Origin: Eudoraea chungangensis
GTDB lineage: Bacteria > Bacteroidota > Bacteroidia > Flavobacteriales > Flavobacteriaceae
Direction: 5' to 3'
Assembly (NCBI RefSeq): GCF_029360665.1
Contig: NZ_JARDUB010000004.1
Coordinates: forward strand, 248,001-312,000
Length of the DNA stretch: 64,000 nt
A program made the translations under genes and the position numbers. The notes below the pieces were generated by a model that saw only the letters and a list, made by a program, of their open reading frames with translations, did no database searches and was not told the origin of the DNA. The number at the start of each line of letters is the position of its first letter. The first letter of the stretch is position 1. Positions 16,037-24,990 of the stretch are shown in pieces.

Positions 16037-17875
16037 TTATTTCTTTTTCTTAGCAGCCTCCATTTTATCCTTCAGAGCCTGAAGTTGCTCATTAGCGTCA
16101 CCAAGTGTAGGCTTAGATTCATCAGCAGAAACCGCTGCTTTCTTCTTAGCCGCCTTTACATTTCGCTCTTCTTCTTCTTTGAAGATAGCAGTATGACTGG
16201 CAACTACACGCTTAAATTCCTTGTTAAACTCAATGATTTTAAACTCAGCTTCTTCGCCTTTGCTCAGCTTCTTACCGTCTTCTTTTTCCATATGTCTTTG
16301 TGGAACAAAAGCAGTAATATCATCGTTAAACTCAATAATTGCTCCTTTGTCTACAATTTCCGAAATTGAAGCTTTGTGTACTGTTCCTAACGCAAATTCC
16401 TTTTCGTACTTATCCCAAGGATTTTCTGTAGTTTGCTTGTGTCCAAGACTTAACTTACGTCCTTCTACATCTAATTCAAGTACTTCCACTTCCAGAGTAT
16501 CTCCTACTGCAACAAACTCAGATGGGTGTTTTATTTTCTTAGTCCAAGATAAATCAGAAATATAAATAAGTCCATCAATACCCTCTTCTAATTCAACAAA
16601 AACTCCGAAATTAGTAAAGTTTCTTACAATTCCTTTGTGTCTTGAACCAACAGGATATTTTGTGGTTATATCGGTCCATGGATCTGGAGTAAGTTGCTTA
16701 ATACCTAAAGACATCTTACGATCTTCTCTGTCTAAGGTTAATACAACAGCCTCTAATTCATCTCCTACTTTTACAAAATCTTGCGCAGATCTTAAGTGGG
16801 TAGACCAAGACATTTCAGAAACATGTATAAGACCTTCTACACCTTCGGCTACTTCTAAGAAAGCACCATAGTCGGCAATGACTACCACTTTTCCTTTAAC
16901 CTTATCTCCAATTTTAATTTCGTCACCCAAAGCATCCCATGGATGTTTTTCTAATTGCTTTAATCCAAGTTGAATTCTAGACTTGTTGTCATCAAAGTCT
17001 AAAATAACTACGTTCAGCTTTTGATCTAGCTCCACTACCTCGTTTGGATGGTTTATTCTACTCCAAGAAAGATCTGTAATGTGTACCAATCCGTCAACAC
17101 CTCCTAAGTCGATGAATACACCATAAGACGTAATATTTTTAACTACACCTTCAAGAACCTGACCTTTTTCAAGCTGACTAATTATTTCCTTCTTCTGCTC
17201 CTCGATATCAGCCTCGATTAGTGCTTTGTGAGAAACGACCACATTTTTGAATTCATGGTTAATTTTAACCACTTTGAATTCCATATTTTTCCCAACATAT
17301 TGGTCGTAGTCTCTAATTGGCTTCACATCAATTTGAGATCCTGGTAAGAAGGCTTCAATTCCAAAGACATCTACAATCATTCCACCTTTGGTTCTGCATT
17401 TTACAAATCCAGTAACAACCTCTTCTTTGTCATGGGCTGCATTTACTCTATCCCAAGCCATTATTGTTCTGGCTTTTCTATGAGAAAGAACAAGCTGACC
17501 ACTTTTATCTTCACGTATATCAATAAGCACCTCTACTTTGTCACCAACCTTTAAACCTGGGTTGTAACGGAACTCATTCAATGAAATAACACCTTCCGAT
17601 TTTGCATTAATATCGATTATAGCCTCTCTATCGGTAAGATGCGTAACCGTTCCTTGAACTACTTCTTCGTCTGCAGTATCAACGAAGTTTTCTCCAACCA
17701 ACTTTTCAAATTCTTCCAATTTGGAATCTTCTACTCTTTCAATTCCTTCCTCGTATTTCTCCCAGTTGAAGTTTTTCAAGAACTCTTGTGGATCTTGTTT
17801 AGGTGTTTCTACCTTTTGCTCTACTTGTACTTCAGTAGCTTCTGCTACTTCCGTGGTTTGTTTTTCTTCAGCCAT
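16037..17875 (-). CDS. rpsA: 30S ribosomal protein S1
   Basis: 612 residues with six S1 (OB-fold) repeats, starting near 67, 154, 240, 325, 412 and 499; repeats 3-5 carry the canonical G-x-F/Y-G-V/A-F core (TSYGVFIDL, ADYGAFLEV, TNFGVFVEL). Acidic N-terminal extension and Lys-rich C-terminus (AAKKKK). In Bacteroidota, which lack strong Shine-Dalgarno usage, S1 is expected to be central to mRNA recruitment. Single gene with its own promoter and terminator. Confidence 0.97.
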   Translation of the reverse strand: MAEEKQTTEVAEATEVQVEQKVETPKQDPQEFLKNFNWEKYEEGIERVEDSKLEEFEKLVGENFVDTADEEVVQGTVTHLTDREAIIDINAKSEGVISLNEFRYNPGLKVGDKVEVLIDIREDKSGQLVLSHRKARTIMAWDRVNAAHDKEEVVTGFVKCRTKGGMIVDVFGIEAFLPGSQIDVKPIRDYDQYVGKNMEFKVVKINHEFKNVVVSHKALIEADIEEQKKEIISQLEKGQVLEGVVKNITSYGVFIDLGGVDGLVHITDLSWSRINHPNEVVELDQKLNVVILDFDDNKSRIQLGLKQLEKHPWDALGDEIKIGDKVKGKVVVIADYGAFLEVAEGVEGLIHVSEMSWSTHLRSAQDFVKVGDELEAVVLTLDREDRKMSLGIKQLTPDPWTDITTKYPVGSRHKGIVRNFTNFGVFVELEEGIDGLIYISDLSWTKKIKHPSEFVAVGDTLEVEVLELDVEGRKLSLGHKQTTENPWDKYEKEFALGTVHKASISEIVDKGAIIEFNDDITAFVPQRHMEKEDGKKLSKGEEAEFKIIEFNKEFKRVVASHTAIFKEEEERNVKAAKKKAAVSADESKPTLGDANEQLQALKDKMEAAKKKK

Positions 17876-17988
17876 TTGCTGATTTAAATTTGTATTTCGT
17901 GGTACCTACAAGAGATTAGCAATTCCCACAAAAGTTGTTATTTTATTTAGCTTCCTTTCTCCTCTTGATTATCTGCAAAAAAGGAGTG

Positions 17989-18018
17989 CAAAAATACAAT
18001 ATAATTTCCGTTTTACAA
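17989..18018 (-). promoter_or_regulatory. rpsA promoter (-33 TTG, -7 TATTTTTG)
   Basis: Minus strand TTTTG with TTG at 18018-18016, 19-nt spacer, then TATTTTTG at 17996-17989: a full flavobacterial promoter. Predicted start about 17982 leaves a leader of roughly 105 nt before the rpsA ATG, long enough for autoregulatory structure, none of which I can define. Confidence 0.7.
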
Positions 18019-18132
18019 AACACCCCTTATAAAGCCTTTTAATTGAGTTAAAAGCCTTTTCTAAAATGCTTAATTACAGACAAAAATTTGTACCTTGTTA
18101 CCTATTAATCACTAAACATAATTACAATAGAA

Positions 18133-18513
18133 ATGAGTGTAAAATCGAAATATCAGGCAGTTCTAAATTTAGGAGAACAATTAGGAATAAAAAACGGGGA
18201 TGTTTCTGAAGAAAATGGTGTCTTAAAGGTAAAAGGAGAAGCGGGTACTGCCTATGAGAAAAACCTTATTTGGGATAAAATAAAGGAAATAGGCGGAGAA
18301 AATCCTTCCGATATTAAAGCCAACATAACCGTTGGAGATTCTAGTGTTTTCCATAGACATACTGTAAAAAGCGGAGAATCTTTGAGTAAAATAGCCAAGC
18401 AGTATTATGGAGACCCTATGAAATATACCGCAATATTTGAAGCCAATACTAATATTTTGAGTAATCCAGATGTGATTCACCCAGATCAGGTGTTGGTCAT
18501 TCCGAATTTATAA
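18133..18513 (+). CDS. LysM domain protein, YgaU/Kbp-like
   Basis: 126 residues without a signal peptide. Residues about 1-70 look like a small BON-type domain; HRHTVKSGESLSKIAKQYYGDP (starting about 75) begins a C-terminal LysM domain ending HPDQVLVIPNL. This BON+LysM layout is that of E. coli YgaU/Kbp, a cytoplasmic potassium-binding protein; a peptidoglycan role is less likely without export. Followed by a terminator that lies partly in the cmk 3' end. Confidence 0.85.
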   Translation: MSVKSKYQAVLNLGEQLGIKNGDVSEENGVLKVKGEAGTAYEKNLIWDKIKEIGGENPSDIKANITVGDSSVFHRHTVKSGESLSKIAKQYYGDPMKYTAIFEANTNILSNPDVIHPDQVLVIPNL

Positions 18514-18535
18514 ATTTTTGAAGTTTTATTAGAAG

Positions 18536-18563
18536 AGAGCGCCTATTGGGCGTTCTTTTTTTT
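18536..18563 (+). terminator. Terminator of the LysM gene, overlapping the 3' end of cmk
   Basis: Stem AGAGCGCC/GGGCGTTCT-type (18536-18543 with 18549-18556, one G-T pair), 5-nt loop, then eight T. The right arm and T tract are also the last codons of convergent cmk. Confidence 0.8.
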
Positions 18564-19247
18564 GTCAATAATTTGGGTGGCAAAATTATGTATTCTCTCA
18601 AATTGTTCTAAAAGACCCATATCACTATTATCAAAAGGAACAGCGTCTTCAGCCCTTCTAAGAGGAGATATTTCTCTATGCGAATCTATATAATCTCTTT
18701 CCTCTACATTTTTTAGTATTTCACTATAAGTGACCTCTTCTCCTTTTTCTAGTAATTCTTTATATCTTCTTGCTGCTCTGGTTGCGGGAGAAGCTGTCAT
18801 AAATACCTTGAGCTCGGCATCTGGAAAAACTACTGTACCAATATCGCGCCCATCCATTACCACACCTTTGCTATGTCCCAAATCCTTCTGAATTGCCACA
18901 AGTTTTTCGCGAACCTCAGGAATTGCCGAAACCTTGCTAACAAGTTCAGAAACTTCCATGTTTCTTATTTCTCCCTCTACATTTTCATTGTTTAAATAGA
19001 TTTCGCCATATCCTTTTTGTTCATTGTATTTAAACTCCAGAGATACCTCCTGTAGCAATGCTATCAGTTTTTCCTTATTTATACTATTATTCTCCTTGCA
19101 CTCATTGCGCAATGCGAATAGCGTAATAGCTCTATACATTGCACCTGAATCTACGTATAAATAGCCCAGGGCTTTAGCCAATTGTTTGGCCACCGTACTT
19201 TTTCCTGTAGAAGAATACCCATCTATGGCTATGGTGATTTTTTCCAT
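18543..19247 (-). CDS. cmk: (d)CMP kinase
   Basis: 234 residues. Phosphorylates CMP and dCMP. The P-loop is DGYSSTGKSTVAKQL (about 9-23); YVDSGAMYRAITL (about 32-44), VVMDGRDIGTVVFP (about 149-162) and the RAARRYKELLEKG region follow, all typical of Cmk. Convergent with the LysM gene, whose terminator arm encodes the last residues (KKNAQ). Upstream of it on the same strand is lon, with an 82-nt gap. Confidence 0.96.
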   Translation of the reverse strand: MEKITIAIDGYSSTGKSTVAKQLAKALGYLYVDSGAMYRAITLFALRNECKENNSINKEKLIALLQEVSLEFKYNEQKGYGEIYLNNENVEGEIRNMEVSELVSKVSAIPEVREKLVAIQKDLGHSKGVVMDGRDIGTVVFPDAELKVFMTASPATRAARRYKELLEKGEEVTYSEILKNVEERDYIDSHREISPLRRAEDAVPFDNSDMGLLEQFERIHNFATQIIDKKKNAQ

Positions 19248-19329
19248 TTGGTTAATTTAGAGCTACCCTTAAATCTTTAAAAACGTATTATTTCCTCATT
19301 GCAAGCTACTCAAAAGCACTGTATTTAAA

Positions 19330-21780
19330 CTATAATTTCTTTGCATTTTTAACCTTCTGATTGGTTATTGCTATATTAATTACCTCGCTCATTTCCGTAA
19401 CATAATGGAAAGTTAATCCTTTGAGATAGGCTTCCTTAATCTCCATTATATCCTTTCTGTTTTCTTCGGATAATATTATTTCTTTGATACGGGCTCTTTT
19501 GGCCGCAAGAATTTTCTCCTTAATCCCTCCTACTGGAAGCACCTTTCCTCTTAGGGTAATTTCTCCAGTCATTGCCAGACTCTTTTTTACCTTCTTCTGG
19601 GCAAACAAAGACACCAAGGAAGTAAGCATTGTAATCCCGGCACTTGGACCATCTTTAGGAGTTGCACCCTCTGGAACATGGATATGAACATTATACTTGT
19701 CGAATACGGACGGGTCTATACCAAAGCTATCTGCATTTGATTTTATATATTCCATGGCAATGGTTGCCGATTCTTTCATAACCTTTCCCAGATTTCCAGT
19801 TATATTAAGACTTCCCTTACCTTTTGATAAGATAGATTCAATAAAGAGAATGTCTCCACCAACACTTGTCCAAGCTAATCCAGTTACCACACCCGCTACA
19901 TCGTTGTTTTCATATTTATCTCTTTCCAAACGCGCAGGACCTAAAACTTTTTCGATTACCTCTTCAGATACTTTTATATCGTATTCCTCTTCCATAGCTA
20001 TGGATTTCGCAGCAAAGCGCACCATCTTTGCCAATTGCTTTTCCAAACCTCTTACACCAGACTCCCTAGTATAACCTTCTACAATTTTTTCGAGCTGTCT
20101 TTTCCCAATTCTCAAATCCTTAGCCCCCAGTCCGTGCTCTTTTAACTGCTTCGGCAAGAGATGTCTTTTTGCAATTTCTACCTTTTCTTCAATCGTATAC
20201 CCCGTAACATTTATTATTTCCATCCTATCCCGTAGTGCTGGTTGAATGCTGCCAAGGTTATTTGCGGTTGCGATAAACATCACTTTAGATAGGTCATAAC
20301 CCATTTCCAAAAAGTTATCATGGAACTCGCTATTTTGTTCCGGATCCAAAACTTCCAACATGGCCGATGACGGATCTCCTTGGTGGCTAGAACTTAATTT
20401 ATCAATCTCATCCAAAATAAACACAGGATTAGAAGTAGCTGCTTTTTTAATACTTTGCAAGATTCTACCCGGCATTGCGCCAATATAGGTTTTTCGATGC
20501 CCTCTTATCTCGGCTTCATCTCTAAGGCCACCTAAAGACATTCGAATATATTCTCTCCCTAGTGCCTCAGCAACAGACTTCCCTAAAGAAGTTTTGCCCA
20601 CTCCAGGAGGTCCATATAAACAGAGTATAGGTGATTTCATATCATTACGTAACTTAAGGACAGCCAAATATTCAATGATTCTTCGCTTTACGTCCTCCAA
20701 ACCATAATGATCCCTGTTGAGTATCTTTTCTGCTCTTTTTAGATCAAATTTATCTTTAGAATATTCATTCCATGGTAAATCCAAAAACAAATCCAAATAA
20801 TTTCTTTGGATAGAATATTCGGCTACCTGTGGATTCATCCTTTGCATTTTAGCTAGTTCCTTATCAAAGTGTTCACCTACTTTGTTGTCCCATTTTTTAT
20901 CTCTGGCCCTAGATCGCATCTCTTCTATCTCCTCATCATAGGATACACCGCCTAATTCTTCTTGAATAGTCTTCATTTGTTGATGAAGAAAATACTCTCG
21001 CTGCTGCTGATCCATGTCATTTCGAACTTTGGATTGAATATCCTTTTGCAATTCTAATTTTTGCAATTCAACATTCATATACTTTAAGGTGGCCAAAGCT
21101 CTTTCTCGGAGATTTCCGATTTCTAAAAGTTCTTGCTTATCTTTTACATCCAGATTTAAATTTGAAGAAACAAAATTGATTAGAAATGAATTACTCTGAA
21201 TATTTTTAATGGCAAACGAAGCCTCACTTGGAATATTAGGATTGTTCCTTATTATTTTAAGTGCTATCTCTTTTATGGAATCAATAATCGCCAGAAACTC
21301 TTTGTCCTCAGCTTCTGGTCTTACCTCTTCGGCCTCCCGGATCGTTGCGGTTAAATAAGGGGTTTCTGTCAGAACTTCTGCAACTTCAAAGCGCTTCTTG
21401 CCTTGAATTATCACCGTGGTATTGCCATCAGGCATCTTCAGCACCCTCAAAATTCTGGCAACAGTTCCCAATAAATTAATATCCTTTACCCCTGGGTTTT
21501 CTGTCTCCTCATCTTTTTGAGATACTACGCCAATAACTTTTGATCCTTTATTAGCATCCTTTATTAGATTTATAGAGGTATCTCTTCCCGCTGTAATTGG
21601 TATTACAACTCCGGGAAACAAGACGGTGTTTCGCAAAGGCAATATTGGAAGTGTCTCTGGTAAGTCTTCCTTGTTCATTTCCTCCTCATCTTCTGGTGTC
21701 AACAGAGGTATTAGTTCAGAATCTTCATCAATCCCGTGTAACGTCATATTGTCAAATTTTAAAAAACTGGAATGGCTCAT
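19330..21780 (-). CDS. lon: ATP-dependent Lon protease
   Basis: 816 residues. N-terminal LON substrate domain (about 42-235, [16 protein letters not shown]), coiled-coil linker, AAA+ domain with Walker A GPPGVGKT at about 389-396 and FILDEIDKL Walker B near 455, and C-terminal protease domain with the Ser-Lys dyad in [10 protein letters not shown] (Ser about 712) and LPVGGIKEK (Lys about 755). Degrades misfolded and regulatory proteins. An acidic N-terminal extension (residues 18-40) is usual in Bacteroidota. Confidence 0.98.
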   Translation of the reverse strand: MSHSSFLKFDNMTLHGIDEDSELIPLLTPEDEEEMNKEDLPETLPILPLRNTVLFPGVVIPITAGRDTSINLIKDANKGSKVIGVVSQKDEETENPGVKDINLLGTVARILRVLKMPDGNTTVIIQGKKRFEVAEVLTETPYLTATIREAEEVRPEAEDKEFLAIIDSIKEIALKIIRNNPNIPSEASFAIKNIQSNSFLINFVSSNLNLDVKDKQELLEIGNLRERALATLKYMNVELQKLELQKDIQSKVRNDMDQQQREYFLHQQMKTIQEELGGVSYDEEIEEMRSRARDKKWDNKVGEHFDKELAKMQRMNPQVAEYSIQRNYLDLFLDLPWNEYSKDKFDLKRAEKILNRDHYGLEDVKRRIIEYLAVLKLRNDMKSPILCLYGPPGVGKTSLGKSVAEALGREYIRMSLGGLRDEAEIRGHRKTYIGAMPGRILQSIKKAATSNPVFILDEIDKLSSSHQGDPSSAMLEVLDPEQNSEFHDNFLEMGYDLSKVMFIATANNLGSIQPALRDRMEIINVTGYTIEEKVEIAKRHLLPKQLKEHGLGAKDLRIGKRQLEKIVEGYTRESGVRGLEKQLAKMVRFAAKSIAMEEEYDIKVSEEVIEKVLGPARLERDKYENNDVAGVVTGLAWTSVGGDILFIESILSKGKGSLNITGNLGKVMKESATIAMEYIKSNADSFGIDPSVFDKYNVHIHVPEGATPKDGPSAGITMLTSLVSLFAQKKVKKSLAMTGEITLRGKVLPVGGIKEKILAAKRARIKEIILSEENRKDIMEIKEAYLKGLTFHYVTEMSEVINIAITNQKVKNAKKL

Positions 21781-21995
21781 AGCTCAATTATCGGTCAATC
21801 TGTCATCATTAGACAGCTTTTTACATTTAACTATCCTTTTAAAACTAAGAGAATTTAAATAAATAAGTCTCAAAGCGCATTAGATAGCTGCTTTTTAACT
21901 TCCTTAGGACAATAGTTGTGCCAACTAAGATTTTTTTACTTAGAAAGTGTAACAATCGTTAAATTCAGCAATCTATTAAGCAAACCATTTATTTT

Positions 21996-22547
21996 TTGAG
22001 CCAAAATAAATTAAATACCGAAGAATTAATTCAATTGTGTCTAGAAGGCAAATCCACTGCACAGATGGAGATTTACAATAGGTATTATAAAGCGATGTAT
22101 AACACCGCAAACCGAATAGTAAAAAATCCAGCGGAAGCCGAGGATGTAATGCAAGATGCCTTTTTAAATGCTTTTACTAAGCTAAACACCTATAAGGGGG
22201 AAGTAGCATTTGGAGCCTGGTTAAAAAGAATTGTAATAAATAAGAGTATCTATTATTACAGAGCACAAAAGAAAAAAAATGAAGTCGGTCTAGATGATTA
22301 TTTGTACAAGGTCGAAGATAATGATGAGATTTCTGAGGATCATGGACGTTCAGAACAATTGGCTCAAAAAGTAATGGACACCATGAACCTTTTAAAAGAT
22401 AATTACAGAATTTCTTTGACCTTACATCTAATTGAAGGTTACGATTATGAAGAAATAAGTGGAATAATGAATATAAGTTATGCTAATTGCAGAACCACCA
22501 TTTCAAGAGCCAAAGAAAGTTTACGAAAAAAAATGAAACAAGTATAG
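21996..22547 (+). CDS. ECF-type RNA polymerase sigma factor
   Basis: 183 residues starting at TTG (MSQNKLNTEELIQLCLEG), the only start that keeps the full region 2. Region 2 includes YNTANRIVKNPAEAEDVMQDAFLNAF (about 31-56, sigma2.2) and GAWLKRIVINKSIYYYR; region 4 includes EGYDYEEISGIMNISYANCRTTISRAKESLRK at the C-terminus. First gene of a four-gene operon with an anti-sigma-like membrane protein (2-nt gap) and two exported repeat proteins. Confidence 0.93.
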   Translation: MSQNKLNTEELIQLCLEGKSTAQMEIYNRYYKAMYNTANRIVKNPAEAEDVMQDAFLNAFTKLNTYKGEVAFGAWLKRIVINKSIYYYRAQKKKNEVGLDDYLYKVEDNDEISEDHGRSEQLAQKVMDTMNLLKDNYRISLTLHLIEGYDYEEISGIMNISYANCRTTISRAKESLRKKMKQV

Positions 22548-22549
22548 CG

Positions 22550-23113
22550 ATGAAAAAAGATACTATTGACGAATTATTTAAAAGTCTTGAGGGTTCCTTC
22601 GATTTAAATGAACCGGCAGATGGTCATAAGGAAAGGTTTTTGAGAAAACTAAACCAGGAAACCAAGGTAGTCCAAATAAGTAGTAGCTCTAAAAGTAAGT
22701 GGTGGAAACCTCTTAGTATAGCAGCATCTATAGCTTTATTAATCGCTGCCGGTTCTACCTTATTTATCAACCAGCCAACGGTAGAGCAACAGGTAGCTAA
22801 CATTTCACCGGAAGTATCTCAAACCCAATTTTACTTTGCTAGTTTAATTGAGGACCAAATAAAAGAATTAGAAAGTGCTAGTACTCCGGAAACACAGAAG
22901 TTGGTAGAAGACACGATGATTCAATTAAAGAAACTGGAAGCGAATTATGTAAAATTAGAGCAAGATCTTATTGAAGGAGGTAATAGCAAGTTAATATTAA
23001 GCGCAATGATCACCAACTTTCAAACAAGAATAGACCTTCTGCAGGAGGTTATGAATAAAATGGAAACAATTAAAAATTTTAAAACTTACAACGATGAAAA
23101 TCTTACTATTTAA
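22550..23113 (+). CDS. Anti-sigma-like single-pass membrane protein
   Basis: 187 residues starting at ATG 22550, 2 nt after the sigma stop; longer upstream reading only adds sequence inside the sigma gene. N-terminal cytoplasmic part of about 53 residues, one membrane helix (about 56-74, PLSIAASIALLIAAGSTLF), then an extracytoplasmic, largely helical domain. No HxxxCxxC zinc motif. The place and topology argue for an anti-sigma factor, but no family is recognised. Its 3' end overlaps the next gene by 20 nt. Confidence 0.7.
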   Translation: MKKDTIDELFKSLEGSFDLNEPADGHKERFLRKLNQETKVVQISSSSKSKWWKPLSIAASIALLIAAGSTLFINQPTVEQQVANISPEVSQTQFYFASLIEDQIKELESASTPETQKLVEDTMIQLKKLEANYVKLEQDLIEGGNSKLILSAMITNFQTRIDLLQEVMNKMETIKNFKTYNDENLTI

Positions 23114-24185
23114 ATATACCCTAGCAATCTTGCTAGTATTGCCTGCATTCGGTAGTGCGAAGGATAAGGATCTAAAAGGGAAATATACCAAAGAGAAAAC
23201 TATTAAAAAAGAGTACGAGGTTAATGCCGATGCACTTTTAAAAGTATCGAATAGTTACGGCAACTTAAATGTGAGTTCCTGGAGTGAAAACCGCATAGTT
23301 ATTGAAGTTCATATGAAAGCCAGTGGTAATAACGAGAGTAAAGTTCAAGATAAATTGGATGACTTAAATGTAGACTTTGAGGCTAGTAGTAGTATGGTGT
23401 CGGCAAGAACAACTTTTAACAAAGGTAAAAGTAGTTGGGGTTGGAATTGGGGCAACAGCAAAAATGTGAATATGCAAATAAACTATACTATTAAAGTTCC
23501 TATTAAGAACAGCGTACACTTTAATAACGACTATGGGAACATTATACTGGATCGAATAGACGGCCATGCGAAAATAAGTTGTGACTACGGGCGTCTCGAA
23601 ATTGGTGAACTACATGGAAGAAATAACGAGTTAAAATTTGACTATACATCAAAATCAACCATAGACTATATAAATAGTGGTAAAATAGCAGCTGATTACT
23701 CAGGGTTTACCATCCAAAAAGCTGGGGACCTTCAAATCAACGCAGACTATACCAACTCTACCATTGTACAAATGGAGAACTTAGATTACACTAGTGACTA
23801 TGGGAAATTAGAGGTTGGAGAGGCTAAAAATGTTCAGGGTAATGGTGATTATATTACTGTAAACCTGGGAAATATTCACGGTAACGTAGATATTAATGCA
23901 GACTATGGTTCTTTAAAGATCGATAATCTTGCTTGGGATGCCGGAAACGTTTCTATACGTACAGACTATACAGGAATTAAGATAGGCTACGATCCGTTGT
24001 ACAACTTCAATTTTGAAATATCCACAGAATATGCTGGGGTAAGCGGCAAGGATGATTTTGAAGTAAATATTAGCAAAGAAAAATCAAACGAACGCTACTA
24101 TAAAGGTTATTATGGCGATGCGGCCAGCAGCAACATGGTTTCCATTAGTAGTGATTACGGAGGAATTAGTTTCCACAAAAATTAA
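23094..24185 (+). CDS. Exported DYG-repeat protein, probable beta-solenoid (DUF4097-like)
   Basis: 363 residues with a signal peptide (1-22, LAILLVLPAFGSA). From residue 146 a D-Y-[GTSI]-x-[LI]-x-[IL] motif recurs at 146, 164, 183, 201, 218, 235, 252, 270, 291 and about 312, that is about every 17-21 residues, with a last copy at 354. Alternating hydrophobic positions suggest a right-handed beta-solenoid. Overall it resembles DUF4097 putative adhesin proteins. Start overlaps the preceding gene by 20 nt, implying coupling. Function unknown; likely periplasmic or surface. Confidence 0.75.
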   Translation: MKILLFKYTLAILLVLPAFGSAKDKDLKGKYTKEKTIKKEYEVNADALLKVSNSYGNLNVSSWSENRIVIEVHMKASGNNESKVQDKLDDLNVDFEASSSMVSARTTFNKGKSSWGWNWGNSKNVNMQINYTIKVPIKNSVHFNNDYGNIILDRIDGHAKISCDYGRLEIGELHGRNNELKFDYTSKSTIDYINSGKIAADYSGFTIQKAGDLQINADYTNSTIVQMENLDYTSDYGKLEVGEAKNVQGNGDYITVNLGNIHGNVDINADYGSLKIDNLAWDAGNVSIRTDYTGIKIGYDPLYNFNFEISTEYAGVSGKDDFEVNISKEKSNERYYKGYYGDAASSNMVSISSDYGGISFHKN

Positions 24186-24205
24186 AACACAAAAAACACT
24201 AAATC

Positions 24206-24937
24206 ATGAAAAAAACATTTTTATTAGGACTAGCATTAATTTTATCCACTATTTCTTACGGCCAATTCGGAAAAAAGATAAAGGGGAATGGTGACAGAAC
24301 AACCGTACAAAGATCTACCGCAGAATACAATGTAATCGCCGTATCCGGTTGGTTTGACGTAAATCTTGTTGATGGCAAAGAAGGTCAAATAAGTCTAGAA
24401 GGAGAATCTAACTTACTAGAGCACATAAAAACGGAGGTAAAAAACGGAAAGTTAGTGATTAAAGTAGCCAAAGGAGTAAACCTACAGCCATCGTCTTGGA
24501 AAAACAACGGGGGGATTTATATCACAGTTCCGGTAGAATCTATAGATGAAGTTAGCTTGTCGGGTTCTGGGGATATTGTTGGTGATAAAACCATTAAAAC
24601 TGCAGATTTCACTACAAACCTATCCGGTTCTGGGGATATTTCACTAACTATAATTGCCGATAATGTAACTGCAGGAATGTCTGGCTCAGGAGATATCAAT
24701 TTAAGCGGTAAAACCAATAATTTAGAGGTACATATTTCTGGCTCCGGAGATATTAAAGCCTATGATTTGGAAGCGAATAATGTAGATGCCAGTATCTCCG
24801 GTTCGGCAGATATTAAAGTTACGGCAAATGAGATGTTAAAAGCAAGAGTTTCTGGCTCAGGGGACATACATTACAGAGGTGATCCAACAAAAATAGATAG
24901 TAAAGCATCAGGATCTGGTGACGTAAGTAAAGGTTAA
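24206..24937 (+). CDS. Head GIN domain-containing protein (DUF2807)
   Basis: 243 residues with a signal peptide (1-20, ending SYGQ). The N-terminal half (YNVIAVSGWFDVNLVDGKEG) is typical of the GIN domain; the second half carries SGSGDI-type motifs at 119, 140, 159, 178, 198 (SGSADI), 216 and 235 (SGSGDV), spaced 18-21 residues. This fits DUF2807, putative auto-transporter adhesin head. Last gene of the sigma factor operon; a terminator follows. Confidence 0.88.
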   Translation: MKKTFLLGLALILSTISYGQFGKKIKGNGDRTTVQRSTAEYNVIAVSGWFDVNLVDGKEGQISLEGESNLLEHIKTEVKNGKLVIKVAKGVNLQPSSWKNNGGIYITVPVESIDEVSLSGSGDIVGDKTIKTADFTTNLSGSGDISLTIIADNVTAGMSGSGDINLSGKTNNLEVHISGSGDIKAYDLEANNVDASISGSADIKVTANEMLKARVSGSGDIHYRGDPTKIDSKASGSGDVSKG

Positions 24938-24962
24938 TACATCAAAAGACGAATAGTTTATC

Positions 24963-24990
24963 ACCCTGGCGTAACTGTCAGGGTTTTTTT
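24963..24990 (+). terminator. Terminator of the sigma factor/head GIN operon
   Basis: 8-bp stem ACCCTGGC/GTCAGGGT (24963-24970 with 24977-24984, one G-T), 6-nt loop, seven T. It overlaps the stop codon end of the convergent MFS gene. Confidence 0.85.

Noticed and set aside
16221-16565. Plus-strand frames opposite rpsA
   Set aside because: Serine-rich shadow translations of the acidic S1 repeats; no family features.
19697-20074. 125-residue plus-strand frame inside lon
   Set aside because: Antisense to the conserved Lon protease domain; composition is that of a shadow frame.
21800-21822. CTGTC/GACAG hairpin with TTTTT upstream of lon
   Set aside because: Only a 5-bp stem, no plus-strand gene before it; too weak to call a terminator or operator.
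22487-23113. Longer form of the anti-sigma-like protein starting at 22487
   Set aside because: The extra 21 residues are out-of-frame sigma factor coding sequence; ATG 22550 lies 2 nt after the sigma stop.
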